A DNA stretch of 64,000 nt from Euborellia annulipes (GCA_023213315.1 JAKCPI010000883.1:81706-145705); one strand, 5' to 3'; positions 18,307 to 31,671 are shown, numbered from the stretch's first letter. Translations and numbers: made by a program. The notes: a model not told the origin generated them from the sequence alone.

Positions 18307-21300
18307 ATGTTACTGACCACGTTTCAAACGTGTATGTCAAATAAATATAAAGAAGTGAAACGGCTTTTGGATAAACAAGGAGAAAATGATGCGGCAACCG
18401 ACAATTATAAATTAAAAATGAGAGCAATCGAGGATTTGAAAGAGATGAAATGTTTGATTAAGAGCAAAATGGATATCTTTAAAGAAGAAAACGTAGAAAT
18501 GGAAGAGCTTAAAATGATGCTTGCCGTGGTACTCTTCAAACTTGGAAAGACAAATTATCAAATTGAGGATTTCAAGAATGCAGAAATTTCATTTAAGAAG
18601 AGTTTGGAATTGCTTTCTAAGCAAGATTTCCATCCTGACACGATTATGCTAATTCTCATTTCTTTAAATGAGCTTGGTCTTATTTGGTTTAATCGAGATA
18701 ATTCAGAGAAAGCCAAAGAAAATTTGGAGAGCGCTGAAAAGATATTTAAACAATATATTCAAACATTTCCCAATGAAGTCCCAGTCGAGGATTGGATCTT
18801 CCATTCGAAAGACGAGGAAATCACTACAAGACCTCTCGACTCCATTTACGTTCTTACTACATTTTATCTAGTCCAAGTTTATAAATCCCTTAATTATCAA
18901 TTAAAATCGGTTTTGTATTGCCATACAACATTACGAATTCAATTAACTTTTGATGATTTGAACAGTTTTGATTGGGCCTCCAATGCTACAATACTTTCAC
19001 AATACTTTTTGGATACTTATTGCTTTAAAGAAGCAAGACATCACTTGGCAGCCGCATCAGCTAAACTTGATGAAGCCGCATTAAGCATGGATGATATTGA
19101 TGACAAAGACAGGTAAGGACAGGCAAGGGGAGCCCGAAATTTGTGTAACGAAGATGGAGAGGGGAGGGTAATGCTATTTTATTAAAAAAATGTATATTTT
19201 ATTGCCTATCAGAGGTTGAAAAAAATAATCATACAAAAAAGGTATTTTGGAAATTCAATTCTTATTTTTTTAATCTTTCATTTATATATTACACAGCTAA
19301 AAATTTCATAATATATTTCTTATCATAATCTTATAATAATATTAGTTCTATGTTATCGAAAAAATTTATTAATCACACCTGACTCATAATATTATTGAAT
19401 TGAGGAATTATCACTGTATAAACATTTTCTTTCCAAAATATTGCCTTGATGCATAATTAACCGGCGTTTATATCGGCGCGTTTTTCATCAGTGAAAAGTA
19501 GCGTTTTGTTTATTATTTTTGTATGAAAATAATCTCTATTATTTCAGAAAAATGCCTGTCGAAAACCATAGTCATATTCGCCATATTATGCTCTATCACT
19601 TCGAGAAAGGATGGAAAGCAGCACAGTCATTTCGCGATCTCATCGAACTTTTTGAACTTTTTGTCCCACCAGACACACCACAGTGGACATGTTTCGGTAT
19701 TGGGGTATTGGGGTAAACACTTGGCGCAAAGCAAACCTTTCTTTTGATGTTTTTGAAGAGAAGCTATGACTCATCCCCAGTGACAAGATTCTTCAAAAAT
19801 GGTGTTTGTTCGTTTCGCTGCAGTAACTCTGTGGAAAATCCCTGGACGAGCTCTCCGACAACAACAGAACCGATCGCGTTCGAATTTTCACCGAGTTACT
19901 GCAGCGAAACGAACAAACACCATTTTTGAAGAATCTTGTCACTGGGGATGAGTCCTGGGTTCTCTTCAAAAACATCACAAGAAAGGTTTGCGTTGCACCA
20001 AGTGTTTACCCCAATACCCCAATACCGAAACATGTCCACTGTGGTGTGTGTGGAGGGGCAAAAAGTTCAGAAAGTTCGTTGAGATCGCGAAATGACTGTC
20101 ATTAGTTGTTTTTTTTTTATAGGCGATTTAAATTTCAAAAGTTATATGGTCCACCCTGTATATATTGCAATATATGCCGAAATTCTATGTCCGTCTGTCT
20201 GTCCGTCCGTCTGTCACGCTCTATTTAGGCAACTTCCCGTTGGAATTTTGAAATGAAATTTTATATGCATAAAGAGGATCTTCTAAGGATTATTGGAAAA
20301 TTTTTTTCATCCCGAAATTCCTATAACTTTTTGAGTTATTAATTCTTAAACTTAAGATTTCTCCCGTAGGAAATGTATAGAGAAATATTTATGTATTCTT
20401 TTCTTTTGTGTATTCCATGAATGTAAACAAATCCTCAAGCAGGCACTGAATTGGAATGGAATAATAATAATTTTTTTTTCATAATTAAGAAGAGAAGGCG
20501 AGGGTCCGCCGCAGGCGGGCCCGAGCCATTTGACGGGGGTCCAGGGGGGGGGGGGCGAAACTTGCCGAAGGCGAGCGCGACGCTCGCGACGGCTAGTATT
20601 ATAAAAAATGTACAAAATTGGAACCTTGGTATATGGATATGTTAAATGAAATTTAGAATATTGCTTTTCATTAGTGATCTTAACTTTTATAGAATAAATC
20701 AGCTTATAACTCAAATAGGGGGGTCTATTGAGTTCGTGTAAATATTGCAGCAATGATGTCATCACCCAAAACAGGAATTCCTTTATTATTATTTTTATTT
20801 TTAGATTGCTTTATTCTTTAAAATTGTTTTTTTTTTTTTTTTTTCAGATTAGAGAGACTCCAAAAGCAGCAAGCGGATATTGCACGGTCATGGATTAAGT
20901 ACGGGCTTCTTTTATTATCGGTCTCAGTAAAATACATTAAAAAAAATAGCAACGAACTACCAGTTACTTTGGACATAAAAGAAGCTTTTAAAAATTCAGA
21001 ACTGTTAGGCAAAGAAGGGGTTACCGTCCAGGAAATAAAAAACTTAGAATTTGAGAATATCGATACGAGTTATTATGATGCCAGGATGCCGGTTAAATAT
21101 GTGACTTCTTTTGAAGAAGCAAGAAAGATTTTCCTCTTTTACCAAGAATGCTTGGAAAAAGCAAAGCAATATTACACGTTGAACACTCACGCATCGGATA
21201 TGATTCAACTTACTCAGGAACATAGTCAGATGTATCGGTATCTATGTTTTCTGGAGAAAGATGCCGATAGAAAATGTAAAATGCTCAAACGCCGTCTTTC

Positions 21301-22445
21301 TATTTTGGACCCTATTCAAAGTCAATTGAATCCTCAGTATTACTTAAATTCCTGTCAGGAAATTTGGTATGAAATGGCCCAAATATGCATAGATATGCTT
21401 GATCTCAAAATAACTAGATTAGAGGAGGAAAATAATAATCGCAAAAACATTCCACATGATATTGCTAAAATTAATGGATTAGCTGATAATATTATCAAAT
21501 ACTTCACAAGATTTTTGGAATCCTTTAATGATCGAAGGTAAATATTATTTTGCGCTAGGTACAAAGGAAGCTATTTTAATTTATACAAATCTTTTTTTTT
21601 TCAGCACTGGAATGCCCGAGAAATTTCCCGAAGAGATGACAAAACCTTGCTTGAATGCCATTTTCGACATAGCTAGAATCTATCAAAAGAAGATTTCCAC
21701 AGCACAATTACACTTAGAAAATAATAAAGAGAGCTTAAAATACTTTTCGGTAAAAATTCAAAATAAATTATATCATTAAATAAATAAGAAATTACATATA
21801 TAATATTAAAGATATATATATCGCGTATGTAAGCCGCGAAGGAAATTTATATAATTCTAATATTTATTAATTCATATACCCAAAAAAAGTAAGGGTGTTG
21901 AACCACGGCGGCACACCCTTTCTTTTTTCGGGTATATGAATTAATAAATATTACAATTATATATATTGCAATAGGGGCATAGAATCAAAAAGTACATCAG
22001 CTAGTTCTCTAGCTTATTTTTTTCAAATCCTTGCTGTTATATGCCTGAAAGGCACCTAAATTTAAATATCAAATTTATGGGTTTTTTCCTTCTTGAAATA
22101 TTAATATATTGTTCACAGGCAGAATATTTTGTCCAAACCTCCAACATCTCTAACTATTTTAGTGAAAAAATACTTATATATAAAATTCTGTTTTGAATAA
22201 TTTTTACGAGGGAGGCAGGAAGGAGATCCGAATTCACTTTTTAGTTTTCTATTTTACTATTTTAACATTTCACAATTTTTTTTTTACAGATTTTGGTCGA
22301 ATATTGCAATAAGAATAATTCTGCCAAGGAAATAATTCCAACAGAATATTCCCTCGCCGCCGAAATGCAACGTCTTCTTCCCTTAAAGATAGAGAAATTG
22401 GCTAAAGAAGTCAATTCACGTAGTGCTAAGGGACAACTTGGATAA
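18307..22445 (+). CDS. KIFBP: KIF-binding protein (KIFBP/KBP), four exons
   Basis: KIFBP is a TPR-like, all-helical protein that binds kinesin motor domains and keeps them off microtubules. It is needed for axon growth and was first described with mitochondrial transport. Exons are 18307-19112, 20848-21537, 21605-21749 and 22290-22445, with phases 2, 2, 0 and a TAA end, giving 598 residues (human 621). Recognisable stretches are LVQVYKSLNYQLKSVLYCHT, WASNATILSQYFLDTYCFKE then ARHHLAAASAKL, SFEEARKIFLFYQECLEKAK, the conserved DRKCKMLKRRLSILDP and QLNPQYYL, and the C-terminal ILVEYCNKNSAKE and LLPLKIEKL. The N-terminal 20 residues are not conserved. Intron 1 holds a mariner-derived palindrome and a Helitron. 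The 3' end faces COG8. Confidence 0.96.
19548..20110. mobile_element. Mariner-derived palindrome in KIFBP intron 1
   Basis: At 19570-19660 (+) the frame reads HIRHIMLYHFEKGWKAAQSF, the mariner transposase N-terminal helix-turn-helix region. At 19890-20000 a frame reads RNEQTPFLKNLVTGDESWVL, which carries the first catalytic Asp context (TGDE) of mariner. The stretch about 19625-19850 is repeated in inverse orientation at about 19880-20095 (for example CTGCAGTAACTC and its complement). The element is a collapsed, internally inverted relic with stops. Confidence 0.8.
20160..20596 (+). mobile_element. Non-autonomous Helitron (3' end well defined)
   Basis: The right end has the classic GC hairpin GAGCGCGACGCTC followed by GCGACGGCTAG and then T, matching the Helitron CTAG/T rule. 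Upstream lie the GC-rich ACTTGCCGAAGGCGAGC and, near the left end, CCGTCTGTCTGTCCGTCC, common in Helitron 5' regions. The exact left end is uncertain. No Rep/helicase. It sits in KIFBP intron 1. Confidence 0.72.
21855..21960. repeat. Short foldback repeat related to the SINE at 54884
   Basis: TAATATTTATTAATTCATAT and its complement flank a 40-50 bp core with CGGCGGCACACCC. The same arms and core end occur at about 35560-35640 and, more diverged, at 54884-55115. Located in KIFBP intron 3. Confidence 0.65.
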
Positions 22446-23307
22446 ATTTTTTCTTCACTCGAATATATTTTTTATTTATGTTTATTATTTGTTAGTTCCT
22501 TTTTTTTTACTTTAATAAGAAAACAGTTAGTCTTTTTTATAAGCCTCCTCTGTTCCCCAGCAGCCTTCTTCTGAGGGAATAACTTCCAAAATGACAACAA
22601 CACATTAGTGTATTGAAACTTGACATATTCAACAAAAAATAATTAAAAAAAAATATTTTTCCATGGCTAAAATGATTTACGTTCGAGCCCGTTAACTCGA
22701 ACTGATACCAACAATAGAAGTCTAGTACTTAACTTAAGTACTTTTTTTATTTGCCAATATACTAGATGATTTATTTAGTTTTTTAAGAGATACATTCCTT
22801 CACTCTCAATTTGTTATAAAAATAATGTTCATTTATGTTCCATCTTGTTTAATACAAATATATTGTTTTATTGCATCTATTAAATGACTTTTTATTTATT
22901 AAATGAAAACATTTCATTTTTATTTATAACTTAATGAACCATTTAATTTATATTTCGGACAAATTCAGGGGCGCCGGAACGAATTTGAATCAGGGGGGGG
23001 GGCAAAAATTTTTTTTAGAAAATAAAATAATTTAATATGTTCAAATAGTATAAAACAAAAACAAATCACCTATAAAGCTTTAAAAATTTTAAATAAAATA
23101 ACAATTTTAATAAAATTAAAATTTTAAAAGATTTTCTAGTGATTTTAACAAATGAAATAAAAGAAGAAAAAAAAGGATTTACTTATTTTTGAAAACTTAT
23201 TTGAATTGAATGAGTTTGAATTTTATGTACAATAATATAGTGTGGAAAAGAATCACAATTTATATTTCAAATGTATATTAACAATAGTACAAAACAAAAA
23301 TTTTAAA
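22446..23307. other. Convergent gap between KIFBP and COG8
   Basis: AT-rich 3' flanking DNA shared by two converging genes. It contains the probable 3' UTRs and the edge of a G-rich dispersed repeat near 22970 (GGGGCGCCGGAACGAATTTG). No coding potential seen. Confidence 0.7.
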
Positions 23308-26300
23308 CTAAGTCGTTGGTTTCGTTGTTTTATTTATTGTTTCCATTTTAATTGGCAACAGATGAGAAATTGGATCCAATATTTCATTTAAATTATTTGA
23401 AAGTAGTCCCTGGAAATAAGAAATCTCTTTTAATTTAAATGTAACTTACTGATTGGAATGAAAAGTTTTTCCATTTCCATATAAACCCTTAAAATACTTT
23501 GAAATTACTCACTTGTTGATAATTTGATGAAATTTTGAAAAAGCTATTCACTAGTTCATGTGGAAAAAGTGTATTATGAACTAATTGAATGTGCGGAATC
23601 AAATCAAAGGCAAAAGCGGCGCATAAACTAAAAGCATTTGACTTTTCTACCAAAGTGAATGCTTGCTGTTCCCTTCGATAGAATCCAAGAATCGTTAAAG
23701 CACAAGAACTCAAAAGTTGCTCCACAGCTGAGGTCATTTTTAAGGCGATTGAAATCGGAGCGCAGGGGCGAATTTCGTTATAAACAGCGATAATGCCGTT
23801 AAGTAAATTTGCCAGCGGAGGGAAATGTAATAAATTTTCGGGGGGATGTAACTGTAGAAAAACAAATTTAGATCATCATTAATTTTAAGTACATACAAAC
23901 TATTTCAAATTAATTACAAGTTACTTACATTATTTTGATTTGAATTTTCTTGGTTTGTCATAAAAAGGGAGCTATTTTTGTATATAATTTCTTTCTTTGG
24001 AACAATAAAACTATCCATATCAAATTCAAATTGTTTAGTAATTTTTCTTAAAGATTGTTGTATAAATTGTATAATATTTTCTTCAAAAATTAATGCCGCT
24101 TGTGGTCTAAAATCCAACCCAATACGACTAAAAGCCATTCCAAAATACATACATTGCTCCAGAATTGAATCATAAGATGATATCAAACCGTTCATTCGGT
24201 TTAGAGATTCTTTTAAAGTTTGTAAAAATGTACAAATCTAGAAAAAAATTTAATTAGAGAGTTAATATTCACGAGAAGAAATATTGGATGTTGAATAACT
24301 AGAATGACGAAAAGAATCAATGCAAAATGAAATTAGCTTCTACACTCAAGTGCCCAGGCATCTGGCGAGTACAAAAAACGAAAATGGTGATGAGGTCCCT
24401 TAGATAAAATTTATTTTCATTTTTTTGGAAGCATAGTGGAAAGAAAAATCAAAAACAAACGAAAGGCTTATAGAATTACGTTAATTTAGTGGAAACATTG
24501 TTAATTACAAAAGTTTTTTGGTGAAAATGTTTTTTAGAGAACTCTAAACCTAAATGGAATTATTGAGCCAGGCTATATTTTTATTTATGCCTAATATTTT
24601 GTATTTAAACATATTGTCCATCTATGATTTTAACATTAATATACCGCTCGTTTTAACGGACTTACGAAATTTAGAAATCTTGCAGTGCATTTAAACATAT
24701 AGGGCCTATAAGAAATAATTAAATTTCGAGAGTGTAAAGACGAACGGGTCAAGCACAAGACCGCAAAAACAATTTAATAATAAAATTTCTAATAAAAACA
24801 TATAGCGCATGTATCAATAACAGTTTTAATAAAAATAAAAATAAACCCTAAAGAATATGTATGATATTTATATTAAGAAAAACCACGGAATATTTATTTA
24901 AATTCAAATAAATAAATTAATAATCAATACCCTAAAAAAATATATCGATAATGTGATTTATATATACTTTCATAAAAGAAATTCTGATCCGAGATAAATA
25001 CATAATGGCTGCAATAATCCATGGCTCATTGCCTTATGACGAAGTACTTTCATTTATGATTCAATCAGCAGTTTAATTTGTTTTTGTTCTTTTGAACACA
25101 CAGTATTTATCTATAGTCTATATTATAGTATCTATAATCAGTGCCTCAGCTAAAGTGTCTAGCTTGTCAGATTTTTTGTTTGTTTTTCTTAATATAAAAA
25201 TAACCTTCTCCCCCCTAGCTCCTTCTTCAATTCCATCCGAAAGGGCGAGTTTCCTAAATTACCACTTTTTTTAAAATCTCATTCTGCTTAAGTCTAGATA
25301 AATTTCATTTCAAGGCAAAACTCATCTTCTCCACTTATTAATTTTATAAAACAACTCACACAAAACAGACTTTAATTTGAACTTATTCTAAAATCTACAT
25401 AAATAAATGTCTCGTGACATAAAAAAAATAGCATTTAGATTGATAGAAAAAAAGAATCATATTTGGAAAAATGTGACTTTAAGAATGTCAGTTTGCTAGT
25501 GTAATTTTACTTAATTCACATGGAGACCATACAGGGAAAAACAAAAAAAATATTTCACCCTAAAGTGGAGAATTTGAGTTTTTCCGTTAGATCCTTCATT
25601 TGATTTTTCCTTTTTTTAATAGAGGGGGGTGTTTGATTAGGATGGTGGAGGGGGGGGGGGGGGCCCCCAAAAGGGGCCTATTTTTTTGGGGAAAAAACCC
25701 CCCCCCCGGGGAAGTGTTTATAAAGGAAGAAATTAGAGATGTATGGAGAATGTATTGTATTTAAATAATGTAGACGAGATGTAAATATTATAAAAATTGT
25801 TTTAATTTGTTTGTAATTTGAGAATATATTATGAATAATTTATAAAATTGTAATTGAAATAAATGATAGTGTTAAATAGGAAATGAGTTTGTGAGATTTC
25901 GTTTTTATTAAGATGTATATGGGTGGAGGGTTTGTATTTTTATAATATGATGTAATAATTTATAATTGAGATGGGTGGAGAGTCATAATAATATGAAATT
26001 TTGTATTTTTTTATAATTTTGTATATGTTTATATATAAAATTATTGTTAATGGTGTTGGATTGATAATGAGATTGATGTTTATTATTTAAAAATATTTTA
26101 TGTTGTTGTATTAATATTATTTATGTAATATTCCATTTTTTTACCATGTCAACAATCCAATTATAGAATATATTTGATTGCGTATTTTCTATTTTATTCA
26201 GTAGTAAAATTGGTTCATCATCACTAAATATAGCGTTATATTGAGTGGCAATATTGAAGAGATGTATTCTTGTTAATTCAATAATCTTGACAAGATAATA

Positions 26301-29300
26301 ATTTGCTAAAAAAAAAAAAAAAAAAAATGAATATAAATATTATATTTTTACTAAAAAACAAATTATGAAATTAACCATCCCGTTTGGATACAGCATTGAG
26401 TAATCCATTTAGCCAAGTTCCTCTTGCTTGTAAAAACTTGAGTCTTAATTGGGTGTCTGTGAATTCTTCCATCCGTCGAAGATAGCCAACAACTTGAAGA
26501 CATTTTGGCAATTGGAGGTCGGTCTTTAGCTGACTTAGCAACTGATTATACATTGCAATCCAATCTTGTTCAACATCTTTTATTATACTCTAAAAAATTC
26601 AAATAAGTTTGAATAACACAAGAATAAAGATATTATTCATGCTGAATTCAAATATCATTTCAGTTTTGCCCCATCAGGAGTTATCAAAGTTTGGTAAAAA
26701 AACACTTTGGCTGCCTAACTTTTAGGCTAGCTATTATAAATATTTTTTATTATGTTAATAATTGAGTTAATAATCAACAGATTTTCACGAATGAATGATT
26801 TTTGGAAAGCCAAAGAACTATAGAATATCGTAAATATATGTTTATTGCATTTAGGGATGGTAAAAATTGCATTAGGGATGTCCAAAGAAAAGAAAACCCG
26901 AAAAATGCGATTTTTCTAAACTTTTAGCCGTTTGCGACATGTCTAAATGACCTCCGACAGGCCTGAAACTTTAAACTTATATGTATTATAACTATCTGCA
27001 TATTTCTAAGGGGTGTCGCCTTAAAAAATCTTGAAAATGCAAAATAAGAGCCCTTTTTGAACACATTTTCTATTAAAATTGATTTTTCTCTATATCCCTA
27101 AAACTGTGTCTGATGCAAAAATTCTAACTACATATCTGAATTCAGTATAAAAAAAAATTTTTTTTTAAGGCACATTCCTTAGAAATATGCAGATAGTTAT
27201 AATGGATATAAATTTTAAGTTTCAGTCCAATCAGACTATTTAGATTTCTTTTTAAGATAACCTTGTCGACCAGTGTAATTTTTTAGAGGAGAGGGGGAGG
27301 GGGAGGCGAAGAGTCCCAAGTGAATGTTATTTTTCAATTATTTAAAAAGTGTCATTTAAAATTATATTAAAATAGAGTGAAAAGTAAAAGAAAAAATAGT
27401 TTTATGGAGAGAGCATTTTGTATCATTTTTCATTTGAGAGATTTAATCTCTATATATATAAAGAGAGAACTCACTGACTGATTGATTGACTGACTTACAA
27501 TCATCACACAGTCTAAACTGTAAGGCCTAGAAAGCTGTAATTTGGCAGGTAGATTACATTTGTGCCCTAGGCGTCATTTAAGAAGCGATTTTTCGAAATT
27601 CCAATTTTAAGGGCCCCAAATGGTCGTTTCTTCAATAAAACCTTCTTTAGAGAAAGATCTAAAATCATATTTCAGGGTTTTTTGAAATTCGACCCCTAAG
27701 TACCCCAAACCACAAACCGCAAACCACAAACCTCAAACTGCAAACCTCCAACTCAAAACTTCAAACCGCAAACATCCAACTCCAAATCTCAAACCGCAAA
27801 CTTCAAAACACAAACCGAAAAATTTAAACCACAAACTGCAAACTTCAAACCGGAAACCAGTTTGAAGTTTAAGGTTTGCGGTTTGTAGTTTGAAGTTTGC
27901 GGTTTGAAATTTGAAGTTTGTAGTCGGAGGTTTGCAGTTTGATGTTTGGAGTTGGATGTTTGCGGTTTGAAGTTTAAGGTTTGCGGTTTGTGGTTTGAAG
28001 TTCGCGGCATTTACAAGGCGAGTTCTCAATACATTTTAAGATGATGTTGGTCTCTAAAGAATATTTATATAAATATGTAACTATTTCATTCAAACAAAAT
28101 AATTCTTTGGCTATTACTTAAAGTAATTCAATAAAAGATAAATAAATTTGAAAAATAATTTAATTTAAATAAATATTTCTAATTTTTATATATAAAAATA
28201 TTGTAACCAATATAAAACTTTTTGTCGGCACTATATAGGACTATAAGATAAAATTTTTTGCGAAATCAACCGCTCAACTCACATTGATAAGAGGAATATG
28301 TCCATGTTTGACGCCTAATCTCCTTACGTAAGCTGCCAACTCTAGAGCTTCTTCGAAACAATCATTTTTTATAAAGGTTTCCATCAATTGTGGAACTTCT
28401 AAAAGTTCTAATAGATGTGAATTGTGCGTTAATGTTAAAGTATTCAAGCGCCTTTGGCTATTTAAATCTCTTGATACTTCGACAAAATTTTCACACAAAT
28501 CGCTGAGTTTAGGAAATTCTGTTTTCATCGAATGAATTAATTCTTCAGCTTTATCGAACTGTAAAAGAAATTAAATTTAGAATATTATGATAATTATTAT
28601 GAAAGGGGTAGTCAATGAGTTTACTCATGAGGAAAAAACATAATTAGTTTATCAATAATTAACTAAAAAAATCTGGTGTGACTGGCGCACAGCACACAAC
28701 TTTCTCCTACTTTGGTAATCGTAAGTTGTGTACTGCATTTATAAATACAAAATTTCATAATCGGAAAAATTTTTTTAAATGTGTAAAAAGTTCCAAAGGG
28801 GCCCTGACCTCCTTTTGAATCGAAATTAACAGGCAAATCCCCATAGGGACTTAACATTGGCTCTATGGAAGGAAGAGCCGGAAAGTGTACTTCAAACAAT
28901 TTTCACGATAAATTTCATGATATACTTTTTCTAAAAAATAGTTGATTTATGAATTTTGAGCCTTTGAAAATGCCATTTTTAGACCCCTTTTTTAGCTTTC
29001 GAGCCGTAACTCTTAATGTGGCGGGCAGAAAAATTTGATTTTCAGATATATTGTATGTAATTTTATTACCTTGAAGTGTATGGTAAAGATATATGTGAAA
29101 CTTGCGATATAACACTACTAGAGGGCGCACAGATGTGTCAAAAATGCCATTTTCAGGCCTTTTTTGAGTATTATAGCTGTTATTTCTGTGTGTCATGTCA
29201 AAGAGCGAGCAAATTGTGCTTACAGTTATAATACTGAAAAAAGTGTAGTAAATAGTATTTTTAAAAGCTTTGTGCGGCCCCGATGAGCATGTTAACAAAT

Positions 29301-30362
29301 AGGAATATGCAACCCCATATGAAACATATTCGAGGATGAGCCATTTCTGATGGTTACATTTGAAACATAAGCTATAATACTCAAAAAAGGGCTGAAAATG
29401 GCATGTTTGATACATTTGTGCGCCCTCTAGTAGTGTTATATCGCAAGTTTCACGTATATCTGTACCATACACTTGAAGGTAACAAAATTACCCAAAATAT
29501 ATCCGAAAATCAAATTTTTCTGCCCGCCACATCAAGAGTTACTGCTCGAAAGCTAAAAAATGGCATTTTCAAAGGCTCCGCGCGCCCTCTGGAAAATTAA
29601 CAAAACACCCTAAATATATATATATATAATTAATATTTATTAACTCAAAAAGCCGAAAAAAGGAGATACTGTCGGAAGATGACCCACTGATCCGGCACAC
29701 TTGTAGCATGCCTATCTGGATCACACTCGACTATTTCATTTAATAGATTGGAAATTTTCGTCCTCACGAGTAATTTCTCCTGATAATTTTTCTTTCTCTA
29801 AAAGAGAGTTGACTGGCAGGCAAGAATAGAAGGTGAATTGAGTCATCTGCCTTTGATACGACGCAATTTCCGATAAGTTCAAAAAATATAATTTTCATTT
29901 ACCAGTTAACTCATGTATCAGTTTTAGAATAAAATTTTTATTTTCTCCGCCTACATTTCTTATATATTTAATACAAATTTGATAAAACTACCTTGTTGAC
30001 AATTTGTCTTGAACACTCAGCTGTTTGTATGAAAGTTTTACAATTAGTAAAGGCCAAATTTTGCGTTTGTTCATTGACGATGCATTTTTCATCATTTAAT
30101 CTTGAAGGCTCTTTCGCTAAAATTTATTTTAGTGTCAGAATAATATATTAAAATTTTATATCTACAATTAGAAATACCCAATTTATCAATTTTTAATCCG
30201 CCAATTTTATTCAAATAGATAGAACATTCATAAATGTCTTTTATATGATCTAAAATAAAAAGAATAAAAATTATTAATTTCAAAATTTTATATTATCTTT
30301 TTAATCTCACCAGGAGGTTCATTATAAATCAACTTTAAAATATTTTCATTATCCATATCCAT
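23308..30362 (-). CDS. COG8: Conserved oligomeric Golgi complex subunit 8, nine exons
   Basis: COG8 is part of the COG tethering complex for retrograde vesicles at the Golgi (lobe B, paired with COG5/6/7). Exons in transcript order are 30311-30362, 30178-30249, 29992-30116, 28283-28558, 26376-26589, 26145-26305, 23929-24237, 23513-23851 and 23308-23409. All have GT/AG borders and the phase closes, giving 549 residues (human 612). Diagnostic stretches are [40 protein letters not shown] followed by [94 protein letters not shown] and [20 protein letters not shown]. The C-terminal tail is shorter than in vertebrates. The start follows from a clean first ATG (MDMDNEN). Introns hold the repeats listed separately. 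Confidence 0.96.
25620..25705. repeat. Poly-G/poly-C low-complexity tract
   Basis: G-rich run followed by C runs in COG8 intron 6. The remaining intron sequence (24238-26144) is AT-rich with no other feature seen. Confidence 0.7.
26974..27212. repeat. Foldback sequence in COG8 intron 4
   Basis: ATTATAACTATCTGCATATT and its reverse complement lie about 170 bp apart at the edges of this segment. The adjoining sequence shows weaker inverted similarity. Probably a decayed MITE. Confidence 0.6.
27706..28010. repeat. Mirror-symmetric tandem repeat (CAAACYNCAAAC then GTTTGNRGTTTG)
   Basis: From 27706 to about 27856 the top strand is a tandem array of 7-9 bp units such as CAAACCGCAAACTTC. From about 27857 to 28010 it switches to the complement (GTTTGAAGTTTGCGG). 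The array is one large hairpin with almost no G on one side and almost no C on the other. It lies in COG8 intron 4. Confidence 0.9.
28664..28742. repeat. CTGGTGTGAC hairpin repeat, copy 1
   Basis: AAAAATCTGGTGTGAC, then CAGCACACAACTTTC, a loop, then GGTAATCGTAAGTTGTGTAC. Other copies are at 31297-31379 and 36396-36500. Here the right terminus is missing. Confidence 0.65.
28950..29583. mobile_element. Foldback element in COG8 intron 3 (about 230 bp arms)
   Basis: The left arm about 28952-29190 returns inverted at about 29350-29581. Shared motifs include GAGCCTTTGAAAATGCCATT, CTACTAGAGGGCGCAC and AAAAATTTGATTTTC. The 185- and 65-codon frames here arise from the arms and show no family match, so I treat them as incidental. 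Confidence 0.8.
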
Positions 30363-31296
30363 TTTTTTATTATAAATATTTTCTAGGCGTTGATGTTAAT
30401 TAAAATAAGTAATAACAAACACCCATTTAACGTGGTCGAATTTGACAGCTCACCTCCTGACACTCGGATTTGGCAAATTCGCTAGGGATTTTTGTATTTT
30501 TGTGCTTTAGTTATTCTATGACCGCCAAAATTTAAATAACGAGACCCAAGTTGAGTAAAACATTTGTTAGACATACTCAAAAGTTTATCTGGGACGTTTC
30601 ATTTCTCAGCAGCCAAAGATATCAAAAGATGACGATGAGGGATAAATAACTCAAGTACTTATAACAGGGGCATCATTGGGGGGTATTCGCCCCCCCCCGG
30701 GGGGGGGGCATTTGCCCCACCTGCCCCAAGATTTTGGAGTTTTTTTTTAATTAATGTAAAATTGATAAATAGTTGACACTAGGCCAAAATATTTCTCTAA
30801 TTGCCAAAATTAGTCATAAATTCGCATTGTTATAGAATAGAGGGGCGAGTGTCGACATTGCTAAGCAAGAGGCTACTGCCGTGGGGAAAACAAAGTAGCC
30901 CAATTTCATTTGTACATTTAAATAAATAAAATGCATTATTACTTTCTCTTACTTATATATGAAATATATATAGAGAAAAAGTATTTGGACCATGTCAAAA
31001 AAAGTACTAGTACTTTACTGATGTACTTTTTCAGTTTTTTTCAATTTTCTCAAAATTCACTCTAACAATTTTGATTAAAATTCAAAAATCAATTATTTTT
31101 TAATGGAAAATGGTAGGAGAAATGGTTGCCATGGTAACAGAAATACGATGCCTCCCTTGTGTCCCGTGTATATGTTGCATTAGGTGAAAGAATTGATTTT
31201 AATTCGGCAGAGCATTGACCATGATAATGCCTATAGTAGAAAGTGCAGACACGCTTGAGAGGGTTAGGAGTTGTTGGGAGGAAATATATCTCGACA

Positions 31297-31379
31297 CAAA
31301 AAAATCTGGTGTGTCAAGCACAGAACACAACTTGCGATGACCGAAGGTGTGATGTGCTTTAGTCCCACCAGATTTTTAG
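31297..31379. repeat. CTGGTGTGAC hairpin repeat, copy 2
   Basis: AAAAAATCTGGTGTGTCAAG at the left and CCCACCAGATTTTT at the right are inverted ends. ACACAACTTGCGATGACCGA lies between. Same family as 28664 and 36396. Confidence 0.7.
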
Positions 31380-31671
31380 GTAAATCGCCTTGGTGAAATT
31401 GTGAAATAAAATTAGATATGGAAATTAAAATTTTTCGATTGTTAAAAGTTTAATAATTTAATTTATTAATGACAAATCAGTTATTATTTGGCTTTAATAA
31501 AAAATAATAAAAGTTTCTCTGCAAAATTTTTGATTCAACAAATAAAACGTTTTTTTTTCCATAATAGTATTTATTGGTATATATATAAAACAGAACGTTT
31601 AATTAAATATTTTTGTAATATTCTTCAAGCACAATACAAATCTAAAGTGAAAGGAAATAAAAAAAATTGTA

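Noticed and set aside
27448..27620. Helitron 5' end suggested by TCTCTATATATATAAAGAGA and tandem GACTGA units
   Set aside because: No CTAG hairpin terminus in the correct orientation was found downstream, so the element cannot be bounded.
27733..28029. 98-codon frame with repeated [13 protein letters not shown] units
   Set aside because: Translation of the mirror tandem repeat in a COG8 intron; every frame gives a periodic peptide.
28915..29472. 185-codon minus-strand frame in COG8 intron 3
   Set aside because: Runs through both arms of a foldback element, and the same peptide pieces recur inverted at 29403. It reflects repeat structure rather than a gene.
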